NCBI GenBank assembly: GCA_963825685.1
Contig: CAWGUD010000041.1
Location: 1-64,000, forward strand
Origin: JAOUEA01 sp963825685
GTDB taxonomy: Bacteria; Actinomycetota; UBA4738; HRBIN12
DNA length: 64,000 nucleotides
Direction of reading: 5' to 3'
A program made the position numbers and the translations under genes. Position 1 is the stretch's first letter; every line of letters starts with the position of its first letter. The notes under the pieces are model-generated. The model made no database searches. It saw only the letters and a list, made by a program, of their open reading frames with translations, and was not told where the DNA came from. Positions 28,084 through 37,295 of this stretch are shown here, one piece after another.

Positions 28084-28989
28084 GCCGACGGTCCGCGATC
28101 GCCTCTCGCAGGCGGACCGCTCACCACGATCGACCCGGGCACCGCGGCCGCCAGCGTGTCGGCATGGCCGAGGTGACGGGCGAGCGCGGCCACCGTCGGA
28201 CCGCTGCCGCTCATGAACGCGCCGAGGGCGCCGGCCTCGAGGAACGCGTCGATCGTCCGCTCGACCTCGGGGTGGTGCGCGACGACGCCCGGCTGCAGGT
28301 CGTTGAAGAGCGCGTCTCCGAGCAGCTCGACGTCGCCGATCTCGAGCGCCGCGATCAACACGCCCGGATCGGGCCCGGTGACCGGGGCGTCGTCCCACCA
28401 CGCGTAGGCGTCGGCGGCCGACACCCCGAACCCGAAGGGCTTCAGGACCCACCAGATGCTCGCCGCGTGCACGGCGATGAGGCGCTCGCCGCGACCCGAC
28501 GCGAGCACGGGCTCGTCCGCGAGCATCGCCGGCACGTCGGACCCGAGCGCGGCGCCGAGCTCGGCGAGCGCGAACTCGTCGAGACCGCACGACCAGACCT
28601 CGTCGACGGCGAGCAGCGCGGCCGCCGCATCGGCGCTGCCCCCGCCGAGGCCCGCGGCCACCGGGATGCGCTTGTCGAGCCGGAGCGACGACCCCGGGCG
28701 ACGAGCCGTCGCGGCCCATCCGCCGGGCGAGCGCCTCCACGGCCCGCCCGGCGAGGTTCTCGCCGGGCACCGTCGAGACGAGGCGCGCGAGCTCCGCGTC
28801 CCCCTCGACCTCGATCGACACCTCGCCCGGCGCCGCTTCCGTCGCCGTCACGACGTCGTGCAGCGAGATCGGCAGCACCACGGTCTCCAGATCGTGGAAG
28901 CCGTCGTCTCGGCGGTCCATCACGCGCAGGAACACGTTGACCTTCGCGTGGGCCCTGCGCGTCACGGCCCTGGGTGCGAGCGGGCTCAC
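28080..28989 (-). CDS. ispE: 4-diphosphocytidyl-2-C-methyl-D-erythritol kinase (one frameshift)
   Basis: IspE phosphorylates CDP-methylerythritol in the non-mevalonate isoprenoid pathway. The N terminus ARRAHAKVN-type start and VFLRVMDRRDDGFHDLETV are typical of GHMP kinases, as is the ATP loop MAAGLGGGSADAAAALLAVD. Later motifs are ALGSDVPAML and GAFMSGSGPTVAALAR. The frame slips near 28695, in the run between RRMGRDGSS and the ATP loop. Corrected length is about 300 residues, normal for the family. The GTG start overlaps the rsmA stop by 4 bases. Confidence 0.92.
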
Positions 28990-29836
28990 GCCGCCACCCG
29001 CTCGGCGATCGCCGCGAACCCGGCGAGACCGACCTCCTCGGGACGGGCGCTCGGCGAGATCCCGGCGTCCGTCAGCACCTCGTCGGCCGTCTCGCCGTCG
29101 AGCCCGAGGCGCCGCAGCGCGTTGCGCATCGTCTTGCGGCGTTCGGCGAACGCGCCGTCGACCACGCGCCAGAGCGATCGCTCGTCGACGGTGACCGGCG
29201 GCGCGGCGAGCCGGTCGAGCCGCACCACGACCGAGTCGACCTTCGGCCGCGGCCAGAACACGGTGGCCGGCACCCGGCGCACGACCGCGGCCGACGCGCG
29301 GTAGGCCACGCGCAGGCTCGCGGCGCCGAAGTGCTCGTCGCCCGGCGCCGCCGCGAGCCGCTCGCCGACCTCACGCTGCACCATCACGACCCATCGGTCG
29401 ATCGCGGGCACCTCGGCGAGGGTGTCGAGCACGAGCGGCACGGCGATGTTGTACGGGAGGTTGGCGCAGAGCGTCCAGTGGTGGGTCCCACCGAGCTCCG
29501 ATCGCCAGTCGAGCTTCATCGCGTCGGCGTGCAGCACCCGCACGCGTGGGAGGCCGGCGGTCACCTCCTCGAGCGCCGGCATCAGTCGGCGATCGAACTC
29601 CACGGCGAGCACCTCGGCCCCGGCATCGGCGAGCGCGACGGTCAGCGAGCCGAGCCCCGCCCCGATCTCGACCACCCGGCTCCCCGCACCGACGCCGGCA
29701 TCGGCGACGATCGCCCGCGCGAGGTTCGGATCGATCAGGAAGTGCTGGCCGAGCGACTTCGTGGGGCGGATGCCGTGGCGGGTCGCGAGCTCGCGGATCG
29801 CCCCGGCCCCGAGCGCCGCCGGGCGCCCGGCCTCAC
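28986..29836 (-). CDS. rsmA: 16S rRNA (adenine1518-N6/adenine1519-N6)-dimethyltransferase
   Basis: RsmA (KsgA) dimethylates two adjacent adenosines in helix 45 of 16S rRNA. Motifs are TKSLGQHFLIDPNLARAIVA, the SAM loop VVEIGAGLGSLTVAL, the catalytic NLPYNIAVPLVLD, and WPRPKVDSVVVRL. The start is not clean: the frame stays open upstream into the preceding gene with no good start codon. A GTG at 29836 overlapping the upstream stop is one base out of frame across a G-rich run. A one-base error there is likely. About 280 residues are expected. Confidence 0.92.
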
Positions 29837-31002
29837 CAGGCGATCGAGACGTCGAGGACCCCTGCCCCGAGCGGCTGGAGGACCGCGAACGCCTCGGGCG
29901 AGAGGTCGATGATCCTCCCCGTGCCGAACGGTCCCCGGTCATTGATCGTGACCGTAACGGAACGGCCGGTCTCGTCGTCGGTCACGGTGACGAGCGTGCC
30001 GAACGGCAGCGTGGGATGCGCCGCCGTCAGGCCCGCCCACGGGGGGTCGTACCACGTCGCCAGCCCCGACTGCGCGTCGCCGACGGCGCCCGGCACCTCG
30101 GTCGTGCCGCCGTACATCGACTGGGGCGGCGAGAGCCGCATCTCGGTGACCGGCTCGCGCTCGATCCACCGACCGATCAGCCGGCGGGACTCGATCTCGC
30201 CGTTGACCGACGTGACGAGGAACGTGCCGATGCCGCGACCGTCCCGGCCTTCCTCGAGCACCTTCACGGGCGTGCCGGGGGTCATGCGCGGCGTGTACTC
30301 GGTCTGCACGTCGAACGGGATCGTGACGGCTTCCATCTCGGTCACGACGCGGACCTCGTCGAAGGTCACCGTCGTGCCGGCGTGAAGGGGGGTCTCGGGT
30401 GATGGCCGAACGCGGTCGTCAGCGTCGGGTTGGATCCCCATGGCCGAGAGGAGTTCCCCGGTCGTGTCCGCGTTGGTCAGGACTTCGCGCACCTTCCCCA
30501 GCACGACGACCTGCGCGGACACGGCCGGGGACGTTCCGGCGCTCGAGGCGGAGAAGTCGCTCTCGACGAGCAGGTCCGTCAAGGACACGGAAGCCTGGCC
30601 CGTCCCGGCCATCACCCAGACCCCCACATCTGTGGGGCTTTCGAACACGGCGGCGGTGTCGCCGGTGGCGTTCGCCGCGCTCGCGTCGAGGAACGCCTCG
30701 GCGCCGGCCGCGACGCGCGCCGGGTTCACCACCACGGTCATGCCGTCGGCGATCACGCTCGTCGGCGACGGCTGCACCAGGACCGCCGACGTCAGCGCGA
30801 TGCCTTCGTCCGTCAGCAGATCCCGTACGGAGTCGGACGTCGTCGACACGGTCTGATGCTCGCCGTCGACGACGAGGGTCACGTGCTTGCGCAGGGACAG
30901 GTTGACGACGCCGGCGACGAGCACGATGCCCACGACGACGGTGGCACCCATGACCGCTCGGTGGGTCCGCAGTCGGCGAACCCTCGTGGCGCGGATCGGC
31001 AA
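29833..31002 (-). CDS. RpfB-like cell-wall protein: DUF348, G5 and RlpA-type double-psi barrel domains
   Basis: The 389-residue protein starts at TTG 31002 behind GGAGG. A membrane anchor at about 17-37 (VMGATVVVGIVLVAGVVNLS) is followed by DUF348 repeats (KHVTLVVDGEHQTVSTTSDS, VRDLLTDEGIAL and two more). A G5 domain comes next (ETPLHAGTTVTFDEVRVVTE to SRRLIGRWIEREPV). The C-terminal domain is RlpA-like with SGLATWYDPPWAGLTAAHP, FGTLVTVTDDETGRSVTVTI and NDRGPFGTGRIIDLSPEAF. Actinobacterial RpfB normally ends in a transglycosylase domain, so here the catalytic end is exchanged. The position between tatD and rsmA is the rpfB locus. Confidence 0.88.
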   Translation of the reverse strand: MPIRATRVRRLRTHRAVMGATVVVGIVLVAGVVNLSLRKHVTLVVDGEHQTVSTTSDSVRDLLTDEGIALTSAVLVQPSPTSVIADGMTVVVNPARVAAGAEAFLDASAANATGDTAAVFESPTDVGVWVMAGTGQASVSLTDLLVESDFSASSAGTSPAVSAQVVVLGKVREVLTNADTTGELLSAMGIQPDADDRVRPSPETPLHAGTTVTFDEVRVVTEMEAVTIPFDVQTEYTPRMTPGTPVKVLEEGRDGRGIGTFLVTSVNGEIESRRLIGRWIEREPVTEMRLSPPQSMYGGTTEVPGAVGDAQSGLATWYDPPWAGLTAAHPTLPFGTLVTVTDDETGRSVTVTINDRGPFGTGRIIDLSPEAFAVLQPLGAGVLDVSIAW

Positions 31003-31118
31003 CCTTCCTCCAGGTGTCTGAGGAAGGCCTCGCGGGGAAGCGGCTGTGCCGGATCGAAGCCTTCAAGCACGGAAGCACCACGCTAACAAACCCTCAACTC
31101 TCACTGCAACCTTGAGAA

Positions 31119-31132
31119 CGAACATATGTTCG
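31119..31132. promoter_or_regulatory. LexA/SOS-box-like palindrome
   Basis: The sequence CGAACATATGTTCG is a perfect 14-base palindrome. It fits the CGAAC-N4-GTTCG core known for LexA operators in actinobacteria and firmicutes. It lies in the 173-base gap upstream of the rpfB-like gene, about 117 bases before its TTG start. The surrounding region is locally AT-richer than the rest of the window, as expected for a promoter. Binding is inferred from the match only. Confidence 0.6.
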
Positions 31133-31175
31133 ATGCGCGAGCTGCCCTTCGTCGGTCTGGTTCTCGGTGGATCCC

Positions 31176-31997
31176 TTAGCGCAGGCCGGGGAATGCCGCA
31201 CGCGAGTTCTCCGAGGTCGCGGCGACGAGTTTTTCCACATCGTCGCCGCGGACGCGCGCGAGCTCGGCGAGCGTGATCATCACGTTCGCGGGATGGTTGT
31301 CGGTCCCGCGCTTCTTCTGCGGCGACAGGAACGGCGCGTCGGTCTCCACCAACAGCCTGTCGAGCGGCACCGCGGCGGCCGCCTGCCGCAGATGCTCGTT
31401 CTTCGGGTACGTGACGTTGCCGGCGAAGCTCGTGAAGTATCCGCGCGCCGCACACTCGCGAGCGATGTCGGCGTCGCCCGAGAAGCAGTGGATCACCACG
31501 TGCTCGGCCGAACCCTCATCGAGCACTCGAAGCACGTCGGGCCACGCGTCGCGCACGTGCACCACCATCGGCTTGCCCGTCTCGTTCGACCACCCGATGT
31601 GCGTGCGCAGCGTCCGGATCTGATCGGCCTCGGGCGAGTGCATGCGGAAGTAGTCCAGGCCACACTCCCCCACCCCGATCACGCGTGGATCGCCGAGCAT
31701 CTCCTCGATGCGCGCGGCCGCCTCGGCGTCGAACCCGCTCGCGTCGTGCGGGTGCATGCCCGCGGTGGCGAACACACCCTCGAGGGTGTCGGCGAGCTCG
31801 GCCGAACGAGCGCTCGTCTCCACGTCGACACCGACGCAGATCAGCCGATCGACGCCGGCGGCCTTCGAGGTCTCGACCACATCTGCAGGTTCCAGGTCGA
31901 GCAGGAACAGGTGGCAGTGGGTGTCGACGGCTCCGGTATCAGCCGGGAGTTGAAGGTTCCGGTCGGTCACGAGCGCCGAGACTACACGGGTCTCCAC
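31176..31997 (-). CDS. tatD: TatD family metal-dependent deoxyribonuclease
   Basis: The 273-residue TIM-barrel hydrolase shows all TatD metal ligands: AVDTHCHLFLLD (HxH), GVGECGLDYFRM (Glu), VVHVRDAWPDV (His), VIHCFSGDAD (His) and LLVETDAPFLSPQ (Asp). TatD enzymes are 3'-5' exonucleases linked to DNA repair and quality control. The gene sits between metG and the rpfB-like gene as in other actinobacteria. The GTG at 31997 is the longest start; a start some 10 codons later, closer to the AVDTHCH motif, is possible. Confidence 0.94.
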   Translation of the reverse strand: METRVVSALVTDRNLQLPADTGAVDTHCHLFLLDLEPADVVETSKAAGVDRLICVGVDVETSARSAELADTLEGVFATAGMHPHDASGFDAEAAARIEEMLGDPRVIGVGECGLDYFRMHSPEADQIRTLRTHIGWSNETGKPMVVHVRDAWPDVLRVLDEGSAEHVVIHCFSGDADIARECAARGYFTSFAGNVTYPKNEHLRQAAAAVPLDRLLVETDAPFLSPQKKRGTDNHPANVMITLAELARVRGDDVEKLVAATSENSRAAFPGLR

Positions 31998-32014
31998 ATA
32001 CGGTCGATGGGGGG

Positions 32015-32030
32015 AGCTTCACGTGAAACA
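32015..32030. promoter_or_regulatory. parS-like centromere site
   Basis: AGCTTCACGTGAAACA matches 14 of 16 bases of the ParB binding site TGTTTCACGTGAAACA, with the central TTCACGTGAAAC block intact. It lies between the tatD start and the metG stop, outside coding sequence. ParB function is inferred from the match; no parA or parB gene is in the window. Confidence 0.5.
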
Positions 32031-32104
32031 TGATTCTTGGAAGCCTCACCCCGAAGTGCAGGGGGGTGGAAAACGGTGGAAGACTCCGCCCGAGCTATCC
32101 CGAG

Positions 32105-33648
32105 CTATCCGGCCTCGAGTCGGGGGAAGAGCGAGTCTCCCTTGGTCGTCGTCGGTACCCACGGCGAGGCCTCCCCACACCCCTGCGGCCGGAAGTCGCT
32201 GGGCGTCGAGCGGCTCGGCGATGCCGAGCTGAGCCCACAGCGCCTGTGCCGCTCGCGGCATGATCGGCGCGACCGCGACGGCCAGCACGCGCAGGGTCTC
32301 CGCGGCGGCGTAGAGCACGCTCGCGAGCTCGTCGCGGTTCGCCGGGTCCTTCGCGAGCTTCCACGGCTCCTTCTCGACCAGGTAGTGGTTCGCCCGGGCG
32401 ACGATGTCCCAGACCGCGACGAGCGCGGGCTGCAGCTGCACGGCGACCATGTGCTCGTCGTAGCGGCGGAGCGCGTCGTCGATCACCGTCGGCAGGTCGC
32501 TCTCGGCGCCCGGCGTCACCGGCTCGGGCACCGCGCCGTCGAAGTTGCTCGCCAGCATCGCGAGCACGCGGCTCGCGAGGTTGCCGAGGCCGTTCGCGAG
32601 GTCGGCGTTGTGGCGCTCGGTCATCGACTCCCACGAGAAGTTGCCGTCCTGGCCGAACGAGATCTCGCGCATGAAGTAGTAGCGGTACGAGTCCGTGCCG
32701 AAGTGGTCGATCAGGTCGAACGGGTGGATGCCCGTGAGCTTCGTCTTCGACATCTTCTCCCCGCCCACGAGCAGGTACCCGTGCGCCCACACCTGGGTCG
32801 GCGGCTCGAGCCCGGCGGCCATCAGCATCGCGGGCCAGTAGACGGCGTGGAAGCGGACGATGTCCTTGCCGATCAGGTGGATGTTCGCCGGCCACTCGCC
32901 GCGCGAACCGCTCGGGGTCGTTCGCGTAGCCGGCCGCGGTGATGTAGTTCGTGAGCGCGTCGAACCAGACGTAGGTCACGTGCTCCGGGTCCCAGGGGAT
33001 CGGCACGCCCCAGTCGAACGTCGTGCGGCTGATCGAGAAGTCCTGGAGCCCTCCCTCGATGAGGCTCAGCACCTCGTTGCGGCGCACGTCGGGCTCGATC
33101 GCGGACGGGTGCGCCGTGTAGTGCTCGAGCAGGCGGTCCGCGTACGCCGAGAGCCGGAAGAAGTAGTTCTCCTCGCGCATCTGTTCGACGGGCCTCCCGT
33201 GGATCGGGCAGTTCCCCTCGATCAGGTCGTCCTCGGTGTAGTAGGCCTCGCACGCGACGCAGTACAGGCCCTCGTACGTGCCCTTGTAGATGTCGTCGCG
33301 GCCGTTGTCGTGCACGGCCTGCAGGATCTTCGCGACCGCCTCGTAGTGGCGCGGCTCGGTCGTGCGGATGTAGTCGTCGTAGCTGATGTCGAGGCGCTGC
33401 CAGACCTCGCGCCAGCGGGGCTCGAGGGAGTCGGTCCACTCGCGCGGCGTGACGCCGTTCTCCTCGGCGGCCCGCGCGACCTTGAGCCCGTGCTCGTCGG
33501 TGCCGGTCAGGTAGCGCACGTCGTCGCCGCGCAGGCGCCGGTAGCGCGCGATGAAGTCGCTCGCGACCTCGGTGTAGGCGTGGCCGATGTGGGGCACGTC
33601 GTTCGCGTAGTAGATCGGCGTGGTGATGAAGAAGACGTCCCGGCCCAT
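32105..33648 (-). CDS. metG: Methionyl-tRNA synthetase (two frameshifts)
   Basis: The class I synthetase charges tRNA-Met. The start ATG 33648 gives FFITTPIYYANDVPHIGHAY with the HIGH motif. The zinc-knuckle region YCVACEAYYTEDDLIEGNCP indicates the one-zinc form. WDPEHVTYVWFDALTNYITA follows, then, one frame over after about 32905, the KMSKS loop GGEKMSKTKLTGI. The end needs another slip near 32165 to read VPTTTKGDSLFPRLEAG and stop at 32105. About 510 residues result, without the C-terminal tRNA-binding extension. Being essential, both slips are taken as sequence errors. Confidence 0.93.
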
Positions 33649-33812
33649 GGTCGGGTCATGATACGGGTTGGGGTTGCTAGTCTGGGCCAGACTAGTGGCG
33701 TAGGCTGGAGCGGGGCGCTGGGCGGCTGGGCCGCCACGACTTCGTCCCGAGTGTGACGAGCGTCACGGAACCGAGGCCGGGGTGGGCGTAGCGTCGAGCG
33801 CATGTTCGAGGT

Positions 33813-35072
33813 GTGCGGGTCTCCGAGGCAGGTGCGGCCGTGAGCGAGCTCCGGTCGGTGATCGAGGCGTTCCGCAGCGAGGAGGTCTCGGGGCTCCCCG
33901 ATGCCCGCGTCGAGGAGGACTTCGGCGAGCTCCAGGCGGCGGTGGAGGCCCTCGAGGCCGAGCGGCTCCGGCGGCTGGCCGAGATCGACCGGCGCCGGTC
34001 GTTCGAGCGCGACGGGTACCTCTCGGCGGCGGCATGGCTCGCCGGCAGGTTCCGGGTCGCCTGGAACGATGCGCGTCGCGGGGTGGCGTTGGCTCGAGGT
34101 CTCGACCGGATGCCCCGGGTGCGCCGAGCGTTCCACGACGGCGCGATCTCGCTGTCGGCGGTGCGCGTCCTCGGCGAAGCCCAGCAGGCCGAGCCCGAGG
34201 GGTTCCAGGTGTCGGAGCGGTTCCTGGCCGACGCTGCGTCACGGCACTCGATCGGCGACCTCCGTCGGGTGGTGGTGCACTGGCGCCACGTCGTGGAGCG
34301 CGAGCGAGCGGGAGCCGAGGGGCTCGATGCCGCGCTCCGGGCGCGGCGACGACTGCACACGTCGGTGACGCTCGACGGCATGGTGCGCCTCGACGGCGAC
34401 CTCGATCCCGAGACCGGAGAGACGGTCCTGACCGCCCTGCGAGCCGTGCTCGACGCCGAAGCCAGGACCGAGCACGCGTCCGACGACCGCGCACCCGCGC
34501 AGCGTCGCGCCGACGCCCTCGGCGAGGTCTGCCGCGGATGGCTCGATCGCGCCGATCGTCCGGAGGTCGCAGGGGAACGCCCGCACCTCACCGTGACGGT
34601 GCCGGTCGAAGCCCTCGCGGGCATCGGGACGAGCGCCGCGTCGCAGAGGGCGGGCGACCGGGGCGTCGCGCCCTCGCTGGACCATGTGGGGCCGATCGAC
34701 GCCGCGACCGTGCGCCGACTCGCCTGCGATGCCTCGGTGACCAGGATCGTGCTCGGGCCTCGGTCGGAGCCACTCGACGTCGGCCGCAGGACCGCGGTCG
34801 TTCCGCCCGCGATCAGGCGTGCGGTGGTCGTGCGCGACCGGCGATGTCGGTTCCCGGGATGCGATCGACCGCCTCCATGGTGCGACGCGCACCACGTCAC
34901 ACATTGGGTCGACGGCGGACGGACCTCGGTCGACAACCTCGTCCTGCTCTGCCGTCGCCATCATCGACTCACCCACGAGCGGTTCGCGCTCGAGATGACC
35001 GATGGCCGGCCGGTGTTCCGCAGGCCCGACGGATCGGTGCTCGACGACGGACTCGACCGGGCGCCGCCCTAG
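33813..35072 (+). CDS. DUF222 / HNH endonuclease domain protein (13E12-repeat family)
   Basis: The 419-residue protein has the helical DUF222 region over about residues 10-330 (GELQAAVEALEAERLRRLAE, GYLSAAAWLAGRFRV). A C-terminal HNH nuclease follows (VVVRDRRCRFPGCDRPPPWC, DAHHVTHWVDGG, SVDNLVLLCRRHHRLTHE) with zinc cysteines and the catalytic His pair. This is the actinobacterial 13E12-type family, often multicopy and variable in position. Here it separates metG from the HerA-like ATPase, in a place where many actinobacteria have no such gene. The biological role is not established. The frame is clean. Confidence 0.9.
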   Translation: MRVSEAGAAVSELRSVIEAFRSEEVSGLPDARVEEDFGELQAAVEALEAERLRRLAEIDRRRSFERDGYLSAAAWLAGRFRVAWNDARRGVALARGLDRMPRVRRAFHDGAISLSAVRVLGEAQQAEPEGFQVSERFLADAASRHSIGDLRRVVVHWRHVVERERAGAEGLDAALRARRRLHTSVTLDGMVRLDGDLDPETGETVLTALRAVLDAEARTEHASDDRAPAQRRADALGEVCRGWLDRADRPEVAGERPHLTVTVPVEALAGIGTSAASQRAGDRGVAPSLDHVGPIDAATVRRLACDASVTRIVLGPRSEPLDVGRRTAVVPPAIRRAVVVRDRRCRFPGCDRPPPWCDAHHVTHWVDGGRTSVDNLVLLCRRHHRLTHERFALEMTDGRPVFRRPDGSVLDDGLDRAPP

Positions 35073-35076
35073 TGGA

Positions 35077-36723
35077 CTACTTCTTGCCGAAGAGGGCACC
35101 GAAGACGGTGCGCAGGGTGCGGCGACCGTCGGCGGTGGTGAGCATGTCCTTGGCGAAGCCGACGCCGATGTCCTTCACGTCGTCGCCCAACCCGCTTGCG
35201 GAGTCCGCCTTCGGCTTGGGCTTCGTCTTCGTCGAGACCTTCGCCCTGCCCGACGGCTTCGGCGTGGCCTTCGGCGCCGGCTCGGACGTGGGCGGCGGGG
35301 TTCCGGGCGGGGGCGGCGGCAGCGGAGCCCCGGCGGGGTCCGCCGAGGGCTCGCTCGCGACGACCTCGGCGGCGCCGTTCAGGCGGGCCGTGATCATCTC
35401 GTGGGCGCTCTCTCGGTCGACCGCCTCGGCGTACTTCGCCCGCAGCGACCCCGCCTCGATCAGCTGCGCGCGCGTGGCCTCGTCGACGGCGTCCATCAGC
35501 GAGTCGGGCGGCACGAGGCGCGTGGCGGCCAGCGGCGTCGGCACGCCCTTGGGCGTCAGCACCGTGACGAGCGCCTCCCCGATGCCGAGCGACGTCAGCG
35601 TCTCGCCGACGTCGTAGTGCTCGCTCTTCGGGAACGTGCGCACCGTCTTGCGCAGGTTCGACTCGTCCTCGGGCGTGTGCGCTCGCAGCGCGTGCTGCAC
35701 CCGGTTCCCCAGCTGGGAGAGCACCGACGACGGCACGTCGGTCGGCCCCTGCGTCACGAAGTAGACGCCGACGCCCTTCGAGCGGATCAGCCGCGCGGTG
35801 AGCTCGATCTGCTCCATCAGGGCGTCGCTCGCGTCGTCGAACAGCAGGTGCGCCTCGTCGAAGAAGAACGCGAGCTTCGGCTTCGGCAGGTCGCCTTCCT
35901 CGGGGAGCTGGGCGTAGAGCTGGGCGAGCATCCAGAGCATGAACGTCGAGAACAGCCGGGGCCGGTCCATCACGTCGGCGAGCTCGAGCAGCGTCACGAT
36001 GCCCCGGCCGTCCTCGGTCGTGCGCATCAGGTCGTGCACGTCGAACTCCGGCTCGCCGAAGAACGCGTCGGCGCCGGTCGACTCCAGCTCGACGATCGAG
36101 CGCAGCAGCACGCCGATCGTGGCCTTCGAGAAGCCGCCGTACTCCTCGAGCACGGGCTTGCCCTCGTCCGACGAGAGGAACTTCAGCGTCGTGCGCAGGT
36201 CGGCGAGGTCGAGCAGCGGCAGCCGCTGGTCGTCGCAGTAGGCGAAGACGAGCGTCAGCACCGAGACCTGCGTCTTGTTCAGGTCGAGCACCTTGCCGAG
36301 CAGGATCGGCCCGAACGACGAGACCGTGGCGCGCACCTGCGCGCCGAGCGCCCCCGAGAGCGAGAGCAGCTCGACGGGGTGGCCCTTCGGCTCGTACGTG
36401 ATGCCGAGCTGCTGCGCCCGCTCCACGATCGGACCGGCCGTCGCGTCGCCCGGCTGGGAGAGCCCCGTGAGGTCGCCCTTCACGTCGCTCACGAACACCG
36501 GCACCCCGGCGTCGGAGAGCTGGCCGGCCAGGATCTGCAGGGTCTTCGTCTTCCCCGTGCCGGTCGCGCCGGCCACGAGCCCGTGGCGGTTCACCATCGA
36601 CAGCGGAAGCCGCACGGGCGCGCTCGCCGCGACCTCGCCGTCGAGCATCGGCGCCCCGAGCAGCAGCGACGGCTCGTCGAACGCGTACCCCTCGGACATC
36701 TCCTCGAGGAAGGTCTCGTCCAT
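35077..36723 (-). CDS. HerA-like ATPase (DUF853 family)
   Basis: The 548-residue P-loop ATPase is close to the family with helicase HerA-like C-terminal domain (YjgR/DUF853). Walker A is GLVAGATGTGKTKTLQILAG near residue 45 and Walker B is KLAFFFDEAHLLFDDASD near 280. Further motifs are VSDVKGDLTGLSQPGDA and GVYFVTQGPTDVPSSVLSQL. The last 100 residues are a Pro/Lys/Ala-rich linker and a short basic tail ending GALFGKK. The cellular role is unknown; relatives resemble DNA translocases. It ends 4 bases from the convergent HNH gene. Confidence 0.9.
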   Translation of the reverse strand: MDETFLEEMSEGYAFDEPSLLLGAPMLDGEVAASAPVRLPLSMVNRHGLVAGATGTGKTKTLQILAGQLSDAGVPVFVSDVKGDLTGLSQPGDATAGPIVERAQQLGITYEPKGHPVELLSLSGALGAQVRATVSSFGPILLGKVLDLNKTQVSVLTLVFAYCDDQRLPLLDLADLRTTLKFLSSDEGKPVLEEYGGFSKATIGVLLRSIVELESTGADAFFGEPEFDVHDLMRTTEDGRGIVTLLELADVMDRPRLFSTFMLWMLAQLYAQLPEEGDLPKPKLAFFFDEAHLLFDDASDALMEQIELTARLIRSKGVGVYFVTQGPTDVPSSVLSQLGNRVQHALRAHTPEDESNLRKTVRTFPKSEHYDVGETLTSLGIGEALVTVLTPKGVPTPLAATRLVPPDSLMDAVDEATRAQLIEAGSLRAKYAEAVDRESAHEMITARLNGAAEVVASEPSADPAGAPLPPPPPGTPPPTSEPAPKATPKPSGRAKVSTKTKPKPKADSASGLGDDVKDIGVGFAKDMLTTADGRRTLRTVFGALFGKK

Positions 36724-36770
36724 CGTGGGCGCGAGCCTAGCGGACCGCTCCGCCGGCGTCGGCGACCGCG

Positions 36771-37256
36771 TCAGTGCTCGAGCGTGTCGACGACCTCGAA
36801 GCCGAGCGACGCGTAGATCCGCTCGGCGGGCTCGTTGCCGGCGGTCACGACGAGGTCGACGTGAGGCTCGCCGGCCGCGGCGAGGGCGTGCAGGGTCGTC
36901 GTCAGCAGCGCCGTCGACAGACCGCGGCCCTTGTGGTCCGCCCGCGTCATCGTGAACGCGACGAACGGCGCCCCTTCGAAGCGCGTCACCAGGCACGCGC
37001 TGACGATCTCGCCGCCGTCGCTCGCGAGGAACGACGCCTCGGGCATGAACTCACCGTAGGCGCCCGCGAACGTCTCGGCGATCTCCCGGCGCGCGTCGTC
37101 GAGGCCCTGGCCGGGCTCCGCATCGATCGCGCCGCGGTAGGCGTCGTCCATCAGCACCGCGAGCGCCTCGGCGTCGTCCGCGCTCGGGGTGCGCACCGAG
37201 ACGCCGGCCGGCACGGCGGGTGCGCTCGCCGTGGCGTCACCGAGCGAACGGCGCAT
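36771..37256 (-). CDS. GNAT N-acetyltransferase
   Basis: The 161-residue protein is a GNAT enzyme. The N terminus VSVRTPSADDAEALAVLMDD is followed by EIVSACLVTRFEGAPFVAFT, the acetyl-CoA loop TRADHKGRGLSTALLTTTLH and the end VTAGNEPAERIYASLGFEVV. The frame is intact. The substrate is unknown. It lies between rsmI and the HerA-like ATPase on the same strand, with gaps of about 40 bases either side. Confidence 0.88.
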   Translation of the reverse strand: MRRSLGDATASAPAVPAGVSVRTPSADDAEALAVLMDDAYRGAIDAEPGQGLDDARREIAETFAGAYGEFMPEASFLASDGGEIVSACLVTRFEGAPFVAFTMTRADHKGRGLSTALLTTTLHALAAAGEPHVDLVVTAGNEPAERIYASLGFEVVDTLEH

Positions 37257-37295
37257 GCGATGGCGGATCAGGCTCGCCCCTCGGTCGATCGGTCG

